A stretch of DNA of 9,952 bases. It comes from Leptospiraceae bacterium UBA2033 (GTDB taxonomy: Bacteria; Spirochaetota; Leptospiria; Leptospirales; Leptospiraceae). Both the position numbers and the translations under genes were made by a program. Shown here one piece after another: positions 1 through 8,542 of this stretch; positions within the stretch are counted from its first letter, which is position 1, and each line of letters starts with the position of its first letter. Below the pieces are notes generated by a model, which searched no databases, was not told the DNA's origin, and was given only the letters and a program-made list of their open reading frames with translations. Location: the NCBI GenBank assembly GCA_002333425.1, contig DDBL01000129.1, positions 173-10,124 of the forward strand. Reading direction: 5' to 3'.

Positions 1-2
1 TA

Positions 3-380
3 ATCAATGCAACTTTGGAAAAAGGAACCTCAATTAAGATTGAACTTCCTAGATCATCCACGACTGTCTCCAAAGAAAAAAACCAAGACGAATTGATCAT
101 CACAGTTGACAAAGCTGGTAAAATCTTTTTAGACCGAGATCCAGAGCCAGTACCACTTGATAAACTCAAAGACAAAATTGTGTCTTTTTTAGGACCAAAG
201 AAAAATCGGGACCCCAAAAAAAATAAGGTCATCATACGTGGTGACAGTGGAGCAAGTTACCAAACTGTTGTCAAAGTAATTGATGAAGTGAATGCAGCCG
301 GGGTAACAAGGTTTAACCTCGCCATGGTCAAAGGTGCTAATAATTCTACCAGCCCAGCAGTAAACGAAGAAGAACAATAA
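3..380 (+). CDS. exbD: ExbD/TolR-family biopolymer transport protein, 3' part only
   Basis: The reading frame is open from the window edge and ends at TAA 378-380, so the N-terminal transmembrane helix lies outside. The first visible residues, INATLEKGTSIKIELPRSS, fit the part of ExbD just after its membrane helix, where the chain enters the periplasm with a 'G..I.LP' pattern. The rest follows the family's periplasmic fold: a strand (DELIITVDKAGKIFLD), a helix (PLDKLKDKIVSFL), a strand (NKVIIRGDSGASY), a helix (TVVKVIDEVNAAGV) and a last strand (RFNLAMVKG). Known role of the family: with ExbB or TolQ, ExbD/TolR converts proton-motive force into work on TonB or TolA. The sequence alone cannot separate ExbD from TolR. 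The gene sits 5 nt upstream of bamA and is probably in the same operon. The TTG at 15 is not a credible start, since homology begins before it. Confidence 0.85.
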   Translation: MNATLEKGTSIKIELPRSSTTVSKEKNQDELIITVDKAGKIFLDRDPEPVPLDKLKDKIVSFLGPKKNRDPKKNKVIIRGDSGASYQTVVKVIDEVNAAGVTRFNLAMVKGANNSTSPAVNEEEQ

Positions 381-385
381 TCTAA

Positions 386-3310
386 TTGGATTTGAAAGTA
401 ATTAACGTAGTCAAACTTATCATTATATTATTCCTAGCCCTCTTAATCGCATTAGGAGGGATGAGTGATAAACTTTTTTCTGAAAGATCGCAGCATATGG
501 GAAAAGTTATCTCTGAAATTCGATTTGTAGGGAATAAAAATACTTCCAGAGAAGATATTTTGTCCTTTATCGAAATGAGAAAAGGTGCTGTTCTTACTGA
601 AAAACTTTTAAACAATGATCTAAAAGCCTTATTCGGAACAGGTTACTTTTACAATATTGACATCAAAGCAGACTCCTCACCAACCGGAGTTGTTGTAATT
701 TTTGAACTCAAAGAAAGACCTCGAATCGAAGAAATCGAATTTGTAGGAGCTGACGAAGTATTTCCATCGGATCTGAGAGACAAAATGCCTCTCAAAGAAA
801 ATGAAGTAATCACACCTGAAAAAGTAAATGCAACAAGAGAAGTAATTTTAAAAAAATATAGAGATGAAGGATTTTTTCATGCCTATGTAAAATTTGAAAT
901 GGGAAAAATTAACCCTAAAACAAATTTAGTTCGAGTAAAATTTATCATTGATGAAGGGGATGAAATTCCTGTTTCAAAAATCAATATCATTGGAACCAAG
1001 GCAATTGATCCTGGAGAAATCGTCGGATTTTTAGAATTAAAAGAAGCGGGGCTAATCGAAAGTGGTCACTTCAAAGAATCTGCATTTGAAGCAGATAAAC
1101 AAAAAATTGTAGCCTATTTAAAATCAAAAGGATATCTAGACGCTGACTTAGTTCCAGAAGGAACCAACTGGGAAATCAGATGGGAAAATGCCAAACTAAA
1201 AGACAAACGCGTAATCATTGTAAACTACAAAATCAAAGAAGGAGATATTTATTACTTCAATGGTTATGAGGCAAAACATGATTATACTCTCGACGAAAAA
1301 GGCAGTGCAGTATTCTTAAACAAAGAAAATAATCCAGAAGGAACACCTAAAGAAAATTTAAAACCTATTTACACAATCAAAGAATTAGAAAAATTATTCG
1401 AATTTTCTAATGATGATGTGGGTGATATTTTTGATGAAGGAAAGTTTCAAAGAGACAAAGCATTAATCAATGAATTGTATAGTAGTAAAGGTTACTTATA
1501 CGTACAAGTAATGCCTAAACGAAAAAATATTGAACTGACAAATGAAACTCTAAGCAATTATGAAAACTGTATTGGATTCACTGATAAAAATACTTGTGAA
1601 GAAGAAAAGAAAAAACTAAACATAGAAAAACTTCGTAAAATTCTCACCAAAAATCCAACCTATGCGGGAAGGAAATTTGAACACGTTGACTTTACCATCA
1701 GAGAAAACTTTCTTGCTTACATAGAAAATATTGTAATCAAAGGAAATAAAAAAACTTTAGATAAAGTTATTAGAAGAGAATTGTTAATCAAACCAGGCGA
1801 ACTATTTAACTCTGCGTTAGTGAATAGATCGCGAGAAAGAATTTTCAACCTTGGTTATTTTAAAGAAGTAAACTTCAACACTAGACCAGGATCTAGTGAA
1901 ACAAAAATGAATCTTATCATTGATGTAGTCGAACAGCCAACTGGTACAATTTCCATGGGTGGTGGTTATGGTACGATTTCTGGTTTTTCGATTTTTACCG
2001 AGTTAGGGGAAAACAATCTAAACGGTACAGGACAAAAAGTTTCAGGACGTATTGAGTTTGGACCACTTAGAAAGTTTTTTCAATTATCTTGGACTGAGCC
2101 TTGGATTTATGATAAACCTTGGTCGCTTACTCTCAGCATGTTTTATTCCTCTCGGATCATTAACGTAGGAGCCGCATCTATCACTGATACGCAAACACAG
2201 GCTATCAAAGAGAGAGCTTCCTACGAAACATCGGGAGTTGGTTTTTCAGTTGGACTAGGACATAGACTTTCGTTTAACGGGATGTTATCCAACTGGACAC
2301 ATTTCCATCGTTATTCGCCTAGTTTTTTTCGCTCTAGTAATGCAACATCTCTTGTAGATGATAATATTCGCGCCCAACAAGATAGAGGCTGGCAGTTTAG
2401 ATCTCAGATCACAAACGGTATGGGTTATGACTCAAGAGATAATATATTCAATCCTACTTCTGGAGTTAATACTTATTTTTCGATTTCAAATACAGGACAG
2501 TATTTAGGTGGACAAAGTCATTTCGATCAATTTAATCCTGTAATCGAATTTTATCATACTTGGTTTGATTATACGTTAGGCGGGTTAATACGATCAAATT
2601 CTTTACGTAGATGGAGAGTTGTACAAGAGTTTAGAACTTCCAGTGTATTTACATACGAAAGAGTTCCCAAATACAATCGGATTGGAAATTTACTGAGAGA
2701 AGCAGATAGACAAAGAAATCCTTATATTCTCCAACAGGATCTACAATTCATCGGCGGTTACGAGTCATTACGCGGATGGTTTTTTCAAGACAGTAATTAT
2801 CCAAGAGAGTGGCAAAACGGTGCTAACCACAGAGTATTGTTCAGCTCCGAATTACGTTTTCCAATTGAGCCATCTCTTTTGTGGTTAGTTTTATTCTTTG
2901 ATTCAGGTTCAATGTACGAAGAAGTCAGTAAATGGTCTGGAACAAGAAAAACTGATGCAGAAGCATACGACCAACTTGTCCAAAACCAAAGATGGAATTC
3001 TAATCTAGACCAAGCTCTTAGTATTTATTTCCGAGAAAATTATGACCCATTCAGTTTAAAGCCACTTGCTGAGAGTCCACTCGAATTAAATAACCCAGGC
3101 AGACTTACACTTAGTTCTACAAATCTAGCATTGGATCGATTTCGTTACTCTTGGGGATTTGGACTGAGAATTCAAATTCCAGTACTCCCTCTTAGATTGT
3201 ACATGGCGCAAAAATTACGTTATACGGGAGACCCTGGACATCCTTTCACTACTTATAATGACAGTCGTAACTTTCAATTTGTATTCGGAATTGGAGATAT
3301 TCGATTCTAA
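386..3310 (+). CDS. bamA: Outer-membrane protein assembly factor BamA (Omp85)
   Basis: This encodes 974 aa, against about 810 in E. coli; BamA folds and inserts beta-barrel proteins into the outer membrane. TTG 386 is the first possible start, because an in-frame TAA (383-385) lies directly before it. It gives a signal peptide with a basic start and a hydrophobic run at about 11-25; ATG 461 would delete that. Five POTRA domains follow at roughly 41-111, 113-191, 195-286, 288-441 and 444-517, each with the 'I..I...G' first strand and a closing strand before the next (ELKERP, IIDEGDEIP, KIKEGDIYY, DVVEQP). The barrel runs from about 520 to 974, with the lid-loop (L/V)RG(F/W) signature as LRGW at 795-798 and a terminal Phe. 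POTRA4 is about twice normal size because of an insertion at about 380-432 holding the protein's only two cysteines (395 and 404). The SD is weak (GAAGAAG at 366-372), so translation may depend on the upstream exbD stop. Confidence 0.95.
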   Translation: MDLKVINVVKLIIILFLALLIALGGMSDKLFSERSQHMGKVISEIRFVGNKNTSREDILSFIEMRKGAVLTEKLLNNDLKALFGTGYFYNIDIKADSSPTGVVVIFELKERPRIEEIEFVGADEVFPSDLRDKMPLKENEVITPEKVNATREVILKKYRDEGFFHAYVKFEMGKINPKTNLVRVKFIIDEGDEIPVSKINIIGTKAIDPGEIVGFLELKEAGLIESGHFKESAFEADKQKIVAYLKSKGYLDADLVPEGTNWEIRWENAKLKDKRVIIVNYKIKEGDIYYFNGYEAKHDYTLDEKGSAVFLNKENNPEGTPKENLKPIYTIKELEKLFEFSNDDVGDIFDEGKFQRDKALINELYSSKGYLYVQVMPKRKNIELTNETLSNYENCIGFTDKNTCEEEKKKLNIEKLRKILTKNPTYAGRKFEHVDFTIRENFLAYIENIVIKGNKKTLDKVIRRELLIKPGELFNSALVNRSRERIFNLGYFKEVNFNTRPGSSETKMNLIIDVVEQPTGTISMGGGYGTISGFSIFTELGENNLNGTGQKVSGRIEFGPLRKFFQLSWTEPWIYDKPWSLTLSMFYSSRIINVGAASITDTQTQAIKERASYETSGVGFSVGLGHRLSFNGMLSNWTHFHRYSPSFFRSSNATSLVDDNIRAQQDRGWQFRSQITNGMGYDSRDNIFNPTSGVNTYFSISNTGQYLGGQSHFDQFNPVIEFYHTWFDYTLGGLIRSNSLRRWRVVQEFRTSSVFTYERVPKYNRIGNLLREADRQRNPYILQQDLQFIGGYESLRGWFFQDSNYPREWQNGANHRVLFSSELRFPIEPSLLWLVLFFDSGSMYEEVSKWSGTRKTDAEAYDQLVQNQRWNSNLDQALSIYFRENYDPFSLKPLAESPLELNNPGRLTLSSTNLALDRFRYSWGFGLRIQIPVLPLRLYMAQKLRYTGDPGHPFTTYNDSRNFQFVFGIGDIRF

Positions 3311-3313
3311 AAC

Positions 3314-5509
3314 ATGGATTACCCGCTACTTGAAAAGTTAAACGAAGAACAAAGAAAAGCAGTTCTTCAAACGGAAGGTCCTGTTCTTATTCTTGCAGGG
3401 GCAGGCTCCGGCAAAACAAGAGTAATCACTCATAGAATTGCACATTTAATTTTAGATAAAGGAATTTCTCCTTATAATATCTGTGCCCTAACGTTTACAA
3501 ATAAAGCTGCTGCTGAAATGAAAGAGCGGGTAATCAGTCTAATCCCCAACTCCTACCATGGAATTTCTATCAAAACTTTTCACTCACTTTGTCTAACCCT
3601 ACTACGTTCCAATGCTGACTTAGTGGATTTAAAATCTGGCTTCACTGTGTATGACACTTCCCTCCAAGAAGCTCTAATCAAAGACGTAATCAAAACAATG
3701 GGATTAGATATTAAACTATTCACTCCCTCTCAAATCGCTAATCGTATCAGCCATGCAAAAGATTCGATGATTCTCCCCGATGAATTTGGGGCTGACTTAC
3801 GAAAAGATTTTTTTATAGAAAATGTGAAAGCAATTTATAAAAAATACGAAGAGCGCAAACTACAAAACAACGCAGTCGATTTTGGAGATCTAATTTTAAA
3901 AACAGTCCTACTTTTTAAAAATCATCCATCAGTCATTCAAAGATATAATATCCTTTGGAAATATATCATGATAGATGAATACCAAGATACAAACAAAATT
4001 CAATATGAATTAACAAAACTTCTAGCTGGACATCATAAAAATATCTGTGTGGTAGGAGACGACGACCAATCCATCTACTCTTGGCGCGGAGCGGATATTC
4101 GTAATATACTCGACTTCGAAAAAGACTTTCCAAATACATTCACAGTAAAGCTCGAAGAAAACTATCGGTCTTTTGCAAACATAATTGAAGCAGCAAGTAA
4201 CTTAATCAAAAACAATTCAGAAAGAAAAAGTAAGAATATTTTTTCAAGTAAACCTCCAGGGGATAAGATTACTTTAACCCAGTTCTACAGCGAACACGAA
4301 GAAGCAAATGCAATCATAAAACAAATTCAAAAACTATACAGATCAGAAAATTCCTACACTAAGTTTGTAATCTTCTATAGAACTAACGCACAGTCTCGTT
4401 ACTTCGAGGAAGCATTACGAGGAGCGTCTATTCCGTATAAAATTTTCGGCGGTTTTAGATTCTATGACCGACTCGAAATCAAGGACATCATCGCTTACCT
4501 TTCAGTAATCGTAAACCCGGGAGATGACATTTCCCTACTCCGTATTGTAAATTCTCCTCCACGCGGAATAGGAGACACTACTCTCGAAAAAGTAAAAACA
4601 TATGCACTTAGTCGCGGCATATCCATATTAGACGCTCTAAATACAGAAATTCCTGATATCCGCACTGGTACATTCAAAAAGATGAAAGAATTGTACAATA
4701 AATTCCACGACCTTATTGATAAACAAAAAGCAAATGAAAGCCCCTCTAAAATTGTTTTGCAACTTTTGGAAACGATGAACATTCACGAACACTATCGAAA
4801 TGAAGATTCTCTCGAATCAAGTGACCGACTAGAAAACATAGAACAGTTCGTAAACGCTATCAAAGAATACGAAGAGAACGCAGAAAATCCAAGTCTGACC
4901 GAATACTTAGGAGATATTGTTCTACTCACAAGCGAAGAGGATACTAAAGATTTGCCGGACTATGTAACTTTAATGACAGTTCATAATTCTAAGGGGCTTG
5001 AATTTGACTATGTATTTTTGACTGGAATGGAAGAAGGAACTTTTCCACATCGTATGTCTATGGAATCCGAAAGTGAAATCGAAGAAGAAAGACGCCTCTG
5101 TTATGTTGCCATTACCCGCGCCAAAACAAAACTTTATATCAGCCACGCTTCTTTTACACGCAAGTATGGAAATGTAGAGGATAGAATTCCCTCTCGTTTC
5201 TTAAAAGAAATTCCTTACGAACTTTTTGAAAACGGAAAAACTGTTTCGGAAGAATTTCGCTATACTCCAAGTTATTCACCAAGAGCTGGGGACAGAAAAG
5301 AAAACCAAATTCTAGACAACCAAAAAAGAACCATTACAACAGCCGACCAAGCAAAATTATCTGTCGGTGATAAAGTAAAACATAAAGACTACGGAGTCGG
5401 CAAAATCGCTGAAATCTCTGGTAGTGGTGATAATTTAAAAGTAAAGATTTCGTTTGGTTATTCCCAGAAGAGTTTTCTATTGGCTTATACTAAGTTAGAA
5501 AAAGTATAA
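3314..5509 (+). CDS. pcrA: ATP-dependent 3'-5' DNA helicase of the PcrA/UvrD family
   Basis: This is 731 aa, the normal length for PcrA/UvrD. All superfamily 1A helicase motifs are present: Q motif LNEEQRKAV (residues 9-17), Walker A GAGSGKT (29-35), motif Ia TFTNKAAAEM, motif II DEYQDT (221-226), motif III GDDDQSIYSWRG (248-259), motif IV LEENYRS (280-286), motif V TVHNSKGLEFD (555-565) and motif VI YVAITRAK (597-604) with the arginine finger. Domains 1B and 2B fill the gaps. The last 50 residues (about 682-731, 'VGDKVKHKDYGVGKI... LLAYTKLEKV') form the Tudor-like tail that in PcrA/UvrD binds RNA polymerase. Known roles are nucleotide excision and mismatch repair, removal of RecA or RNAP roadblocks, and replication restart. 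ATG 3314 comes 3 nt after the bamA stop with no good SD of its own, which suggests translational coupling. No lesions are visible. Confidence 0.95.
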   Translation: MDYPLLEKLNEEQRKAVLQTEGPVLILAGAGSGKTRVITHRIAHLILDKGISPYNICALTFTNKAAAEMKERVISLIPNSYHGISIKTFHSLCLTLLRSNADLVDLKSGFTVYDTSLQEALIKDVIKTMGLDIKLFTPSQIANRISHAKDSMILPDEFGADLRKDFFIENVKAIYKKYEERKLQNNAVDFGDLILKTVLLFKNHPSVIQRYNILWKYIMIDEYQDTNKIQYELTKLLAGHHKNICVVGDDDQSIYSWRGADIRNILDFEKDFPNTFTVKLEENYRSFANIIEAASNLIKNNSERKSKNIFSSKPPGDKITLTQFYSEHEEANAIIKQIQKLYRSENSYTKFVIFYRTNAQSRYFEEALRGASIPYKIFGGFRFYDRLEIKDIIAYLSVIVNPGDDISLLRIVNSPPRGIGDTTLEKVKTYALSRGISILDALNTEIPDIRTGTFKKMKELYNKFHDLIDKQKANESPSKIVLQLLETMNIHEHYRNEDSLESSDRLENIEQFVNAIKEYEENAENPSLTEYLGDIVLLTSEEDTKDLPDYVTLMTVHNSKGLEFDYVFLTGMEEGTFPHRMSMESESEIEEERRLCYVAITRAKTKLYISHASFTRKYGNVEDRIPSRFLKEIPYELFENGKTVSEEFRYTPSYSPRAGDRKENQILDNQKRTITTADQAKLSVGDKVKHKDYGVGKIAEISGSGDNLKVKISFGYSQKSFLLAYTKLEKV

Positions 5510-5659
5510 CGACCGACTGCAAGTATTTTCCCAACTCAGCTATTCGACTTTAAGTCTTAAAAATTAATAATAGAACGGGTAACAAAAAATTAATAGCGAA
5601 GAGTCGTAAATTAGTAAGACAACTTCACAGAAGGATAAAAACCACTTTACAAATTTCTA

Positions 5660-5688
5660 TTGTGTTTTTTTGTGATAATTGATATTGA
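5660..5688 (+). promoter_or_regulatory. Candidate promoter of the TonB-dependent receptor gene
   Basis: TTGTGT (5660-5665) and TATTGA (5683-5688) are separated by 17 bp and loosely match a sigma-70 promoter. A second reading uses the better -10 hexamer GATAAT (5674-5679), preceded by an extended-type TG at 5671-5672, but that one lacks a good -35. In both cases the Fur box that follows would lie over the -10 or start-site region, where a repressor would block transcription. The rest of 5510-5659 holds no gene and no convincing G+C-rich terminator; there is only a short AT-rich dyad (GACTT-T-AAGTC) shortly after pcrA. Confidence 0.3.
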
Positions 5689-5705
5689 GAATGATTATCA
5701 TTCTT
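5687..5705 (+). promoter_or_regulatory. Fur box (iron-responsive operator)
   Basis: The 19-mer GAGAATGATTATCATTCTT matches the classical Fur consensus GATAATGATAATCATTATC at 15 of 19 positions by direct count. Its core, GAATGAT-T-ATCATTC (5689-5703), is a perfect 7-1-7 palindrome. Two further half-site-like hexamers lie just upstream, GATAAT (5674-5679) and GATATT (5681-5686), so the operator may hold overlapping Fur dimers. It ends 14 bp before the ATG at 5720 of a TonB-dependent receptor gene, which is the usual place for iron-repressed control. PerR or Zur boxes have related dyads, so the exact regulator of this class is inferred. Confidence 0.85.
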
Positions 5706-5710
5706 ATTAA

Positions 5711-5714
5711 AGGA
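5711..5714 (+). promoter_or_regulatory. Ribosome binding site fixing the receptor start at 5720
   Basis: AGGA (in AAAGGA, 5709-5714) is 5 nt from ATG 5720. This supports 5720, which begins a clear signal peptide, as the true start. The downstream ATG at 5879 lacks both a signal peptide and a comparable site. Confidence 0.7.
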
Positions 5715-5719
5715 ATTCT

Positions 5720-8184
5720 ATGAAACATTTATTTATACTACTTTTAGTTAGCATTTTGAGCCTTACCCAAGTATCTGCACAGGATCCAGCTATAACGTAA
5801 GAAGTTCCAAAAGAGAAAAAAGGAATCGATCCTGGTATTCAGGTCAAGGGAGAGAGATCTTTTACCGGAATTACCCACATGAACGAAATTGAAGGGACTT
5901 CGATCATGTCTGGAAAGAAAAATGAGGTTTTGGATTTAAAAAAGCTAAATGCAAACTTGACAACGAATAATAATCGTCAGGTTTACGGGAAAATTCCAGG
6001 AGTATCCGTTTGGGAAAATGATGGTTCTGGTATCCAAACAGCCATTTCAACAAGAGGTTTGAGTCCTAACCTTTCTTGGGAATTCAATGTGCGTCAAAAT
6101 GGATATGATATTTCTTCTGACGTTTTTGGTTACCCCGAAGCCTACTATACCCCACCTTTGGAAGCGGTTGAAAAAATTGAAATCGTTCGTGGAGCAGGGC
6201 TTTGCAATATGGTCCGCAGTTTGGTGGACTTTTGAATTACAAAATGAAAAAGGCAGATCCCAAAAAACCATTCTTAGTAGAAACCAGACAAACCGGCGGC
6301 TCTTACAATCTTTTCAATTCTTATAACTCAGTGGGCGGCACTGTCGGAAATGTTAGCTATTTTGTTTTCTTTCATCACCGCTCTGCTGATGGATGGAGGA
6401 AAGACTCCGAATATAAAACCCAAACAGGATTTGTAAACCTCAGTCTGCAAGCTACCGAAAAACTGAAACTAGGCTTTGAGTTTACGAATTCACTATTCAC
6501 AAGCAAACAACCAGCTGGCTTGCTCGATGGGCAAATGCAATATGATCCAGTTCTGACATCCCCAACAATGGAGATAAACCCGAGACAATCTAATCGTTCC
6601 CGAAACTGGCTTTCTGCTCCTTGGAGTATTCCGGTAATCACAGCAGATTACGAATTGAACGAAAAAACCAAGGCTTCTCTAAAAGTATTCGGCTTGGAAG
6701 GCGAGCGAAATTCAGTAGGAAACGTAGCAGCCATTTCCGTTCCTGATACTTCCCGATTGACTACAGGTAGAACAACTGGTTTTGAAATGGAAGATGCCTT
6801 TGCTCCGCGCCGCGTCGACAGGGATTGGTATAGAAATTATGGAGCCGAACTTCGATTCTTAAAATCCTATACAGCATTTGGAATCAACCAAACCTCTTCT
6901 CTTGGGTTTCGACATTCTATGGGAACTACCTTGCGGATTCGAAATACAAATGGAACTAGAGGAAGTGATTTTACCCTGTGGGAAACAAATCGAATTGGGG
7001 ATTCTATCGTTCGAAATTCTGAATTAAACTTTCGCTCCTTAAATTCAGCCGCTTTTTATGAACATCTTTTTCAAATCACTCCACAACTAAGTATAACACC
7101 TGGCTTTCGTTATGAATTTATCCAAAGCGAAGTGGCAGGTCATTTAAGCACAGACAATCTTTCAAGAACTGCAACGCCTTTTTCGTTAGATGAAAGAACT
7201 ACTCCCTTTGTTATGGCAAACCCAGAGCGTATACGCAATAGAGTAATTCTCGGTGGTATTGGTCTTCAATACAAAGTCACACAGGAAACAAATGTATACG
7301 CAAACTACACGCAGGGATTTAGACCTGTTCTTTACCAAGAGTTGTATGCCCATGGAAGTTCTTTAGATTATTTTGACCCCAATTTAAAAAATCAAAATGG
7401 ATACAATGCAGATGCGGGCTACCGAGGAACGGTGTCTAACTTTTTAAATTTTGACGTTGGTGCTTTCCAATTAAGATACAATAATCGCGTTGGAACTATC
7501 AACGCAAACAACAGAACCGATATTGCGGCAGCTTTTCAAAATCCTCGTCAAAATTTCCGAACCAATACCGGCGATAGTCTGAGTCGAGGTATCGAAGCCT
7601 ATTTAGAATATGATCCAATCTCTCATCTATTTGAAAAAACCTCATGGGGGAGCATTTCAGGTTTTGTGTCTTACGCTCAAGTGAAAGCAGTTTATATTAG
7701 ATCAACTAATCCTATTGCTTTACAGACATCTGAGTTTGGAAGAATTCTATTGCCAGACGATGGAAGTTTAAAAGATTTAGGCATCGTTGGAAATCGTGTA
7801 GAAAATGCTCCAGACCGAATTACAAGAATCGGATTAACCTATACCAAAAAAGGCTTGTTTTCGATGACAATCCAAAATTCGCAAATAGCTTCTGTTTATA
7901 CTGATGCAAATAATTCAGAATCTCCACTTCAGGCAAATTTGAATTCTAGTGGGTCAGCTCTCAGTTCCCTAACTCCCAATAGTCAAACAGGAAAATTGGA
8001 TGGTTATAGAGTTTCCGATATTTCTTTTAACTGGAATATTACCGATGTGTTGAGCTTACGTGGTGGAGTGAACAATATCGAAAATCGTATTTATGCCACA
8101 AGGAGAGCAAGCGGCTATCCCGGTCCTGGTATTATGCCAGCGGATGGTAGAACTGCTTACCTAGGACTCGGAGCTATTTTTTAA
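5720..8184 (+). pseudogene. FecA-like TonB-dependent outer-membrane receptor, broken by a stop codon and a frameshift
   Basis: From ATG 5720 the gene encodes a signal peptide (MKHLFILLLVSILSLTQVSA, cleaved before QDP) and then hits TAA at 5798-5800. The same frame reopens at once (EVPKEKKGIDPGIQVKGER) into a plug domain: LDLKKLNANL, YGKIPGVSVWENDGSG, ISTRGLSPN, RQNGYDISSDVFGYPEAYYTPP, VEKIEIVRGA. At the G run 6197-6199 one base is missing; the sequence resumes one frame back as ALQYGPQFGGLLNY, the usual end of a plug, so the joint should read RGAGALQYGPQ. A barrel without further lesions follows to TAA 8182-8184, ending in Phe. The repaired product would be about 821 aa, normal for the family. 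Motifs GNRVENAPDR near the end and YPGPGIMPADGR in the last strands resemble FecA-type ferric-citrate receptors; the real ligand is unknown. There is no N-terminal signalling domain, so sigma-regulator signalling is unlikely. Two lesions argue for a pseudogene, although sequencing errors are possible. Confidence 0.85.
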
Positions 8185-8208
8185 ATATATACCAAATGAC
8201 AAATGGAG

Positions 8209-8361
8209 TCAATTCAACTTGTTTAATTTTTCTAGCGTCGCTCCCGCAAGCCGCTTAAACCAAGAAGTCGGAATCGTGATCTCTCTTCCATCAGAAATTC
8301 TAGCCCAAACTCCATTCGTATCTACTATCTTTACTTCTTCAAATTTTACATTTGGTTTCAT
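8209..8361 (-). pseudogene. DUF2442-like protein, C-terminally truncated (50 aa)
   Basis: On the minus strand, ATG (8359-8361) opens a 50-residue frame ending in TGA (8209-8211). It reads MKPNVKFEEVKIVDTNGVWA, then a segment with DGREITIPTSWFKRLAGAT. This follows the DUF2442 pattern as I remember it: a short strand, 'v.l.DGR.I.vP..WFprL..AT', then a tail ending near 'W..iG.GigIHWp.lDeDi'. The tail is missing, making it about 30 residues shorter than usual. If the stop were TGG, the next codons would read WLHLSFGIYL, faintly like the lost tail, so a nonsense mutation plus decay is plausible. An in-frame TAA 12 nt before the ATG excludes a longer N-terminus. The gene converges on the receptor gene with 24 bp between them. 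DUF2442 proteins often pair with DUF4160 as small toxin/antitoxin-like modules; I see no partner here. Family call is likely; intactness is doubtful. Confidence 0.6.
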
Positions 8362-8430
8362 AGGCTTATCTTTTTATAAATTAGCATTCATTACAAATAA
8401 AAAAACTTTTCGAATTTGAAAAATCCATTG

Positions 8431-8542
8431 TCTGAAGCAGGATTTTCAGGATTGATAGATTTACAGGATTTACGCATAATAATGACTAGTCTCTAAGAGT
8501 GAATATCCTCCAAGAACAAAATCAAGAAAATCCTGATTCAGA
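8431..8542. repeat. Inverted repeat pair (22-bp arms) in a divergent intergenic region
   Basis: The left arm 8431-8452 and the reverse complement of the right arm 8521-8542 match at 19 of 22 positions (mismatches at arm positions 7, 18 and 19), with 68 bp between them. The axis falls at about 8486, next to the 6-bp palindrome ACTAGT (8485-8490). The left side also contains CAGGATT three times (8438, 8447, 8464), so it is internally repetitive. Read outward, both arms encode the same short peptide: minus strand NPENPASD, plus strand QENPDSD. From memory, 'NPENPDSD'-coding repeats are scattered in spirochaete and Bacteroidetes genomes, so this is probably a dispersed repeat present in two opposed copies. 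It lies between the minus-strand DUF2442-like gene and the plus-strand toxin gene. No other gene is supported in 8362-8608. Confidence 0.6.

Noticed and set aside
454..463. AGGAGGG directly before ATG 461 inside bamA, looking like a strong internal start
   Set aside because: There is no spacer between it and the ATG, and starting there would remove the signal peptide that the TTG 386 start provides.
5545..5570. Rho-independent terminator after pcrA
   Set aside because: The dyad is short and AT-rich (GACTT-T-AAGTC) and lacks a G+C-rich stem and a proper U tract.
6197..6199. Programmed -1 frameshifting or phase variation at the receptor G run
   Set aside because: The run is only three G and has no slippery heptamer, and the separate stop at 5798 would still block translation.
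5879..6235. A separate 118-aa gene starting at ATG 5879
   Set aside because: It is in the same frame as the signal peptide at 5720 and is the plug domain of the receptor, cut by the TAA at 5798 and the frameshift at 6197-6199.
6202..8184. An independent 660-aa gene with a TTG start
   Set aside because: Its first residues LQYGPQFGG are the end of a TonB-receptor plug; it is the continuation of the same receptor one frame back.
8219..8419. A 66-aa plus-strand frame after the receptor
   Set aside because: It overlaps the minus-strand DUF2442-like frame, which has recognisable family residues; the plus-strand peptide has none.
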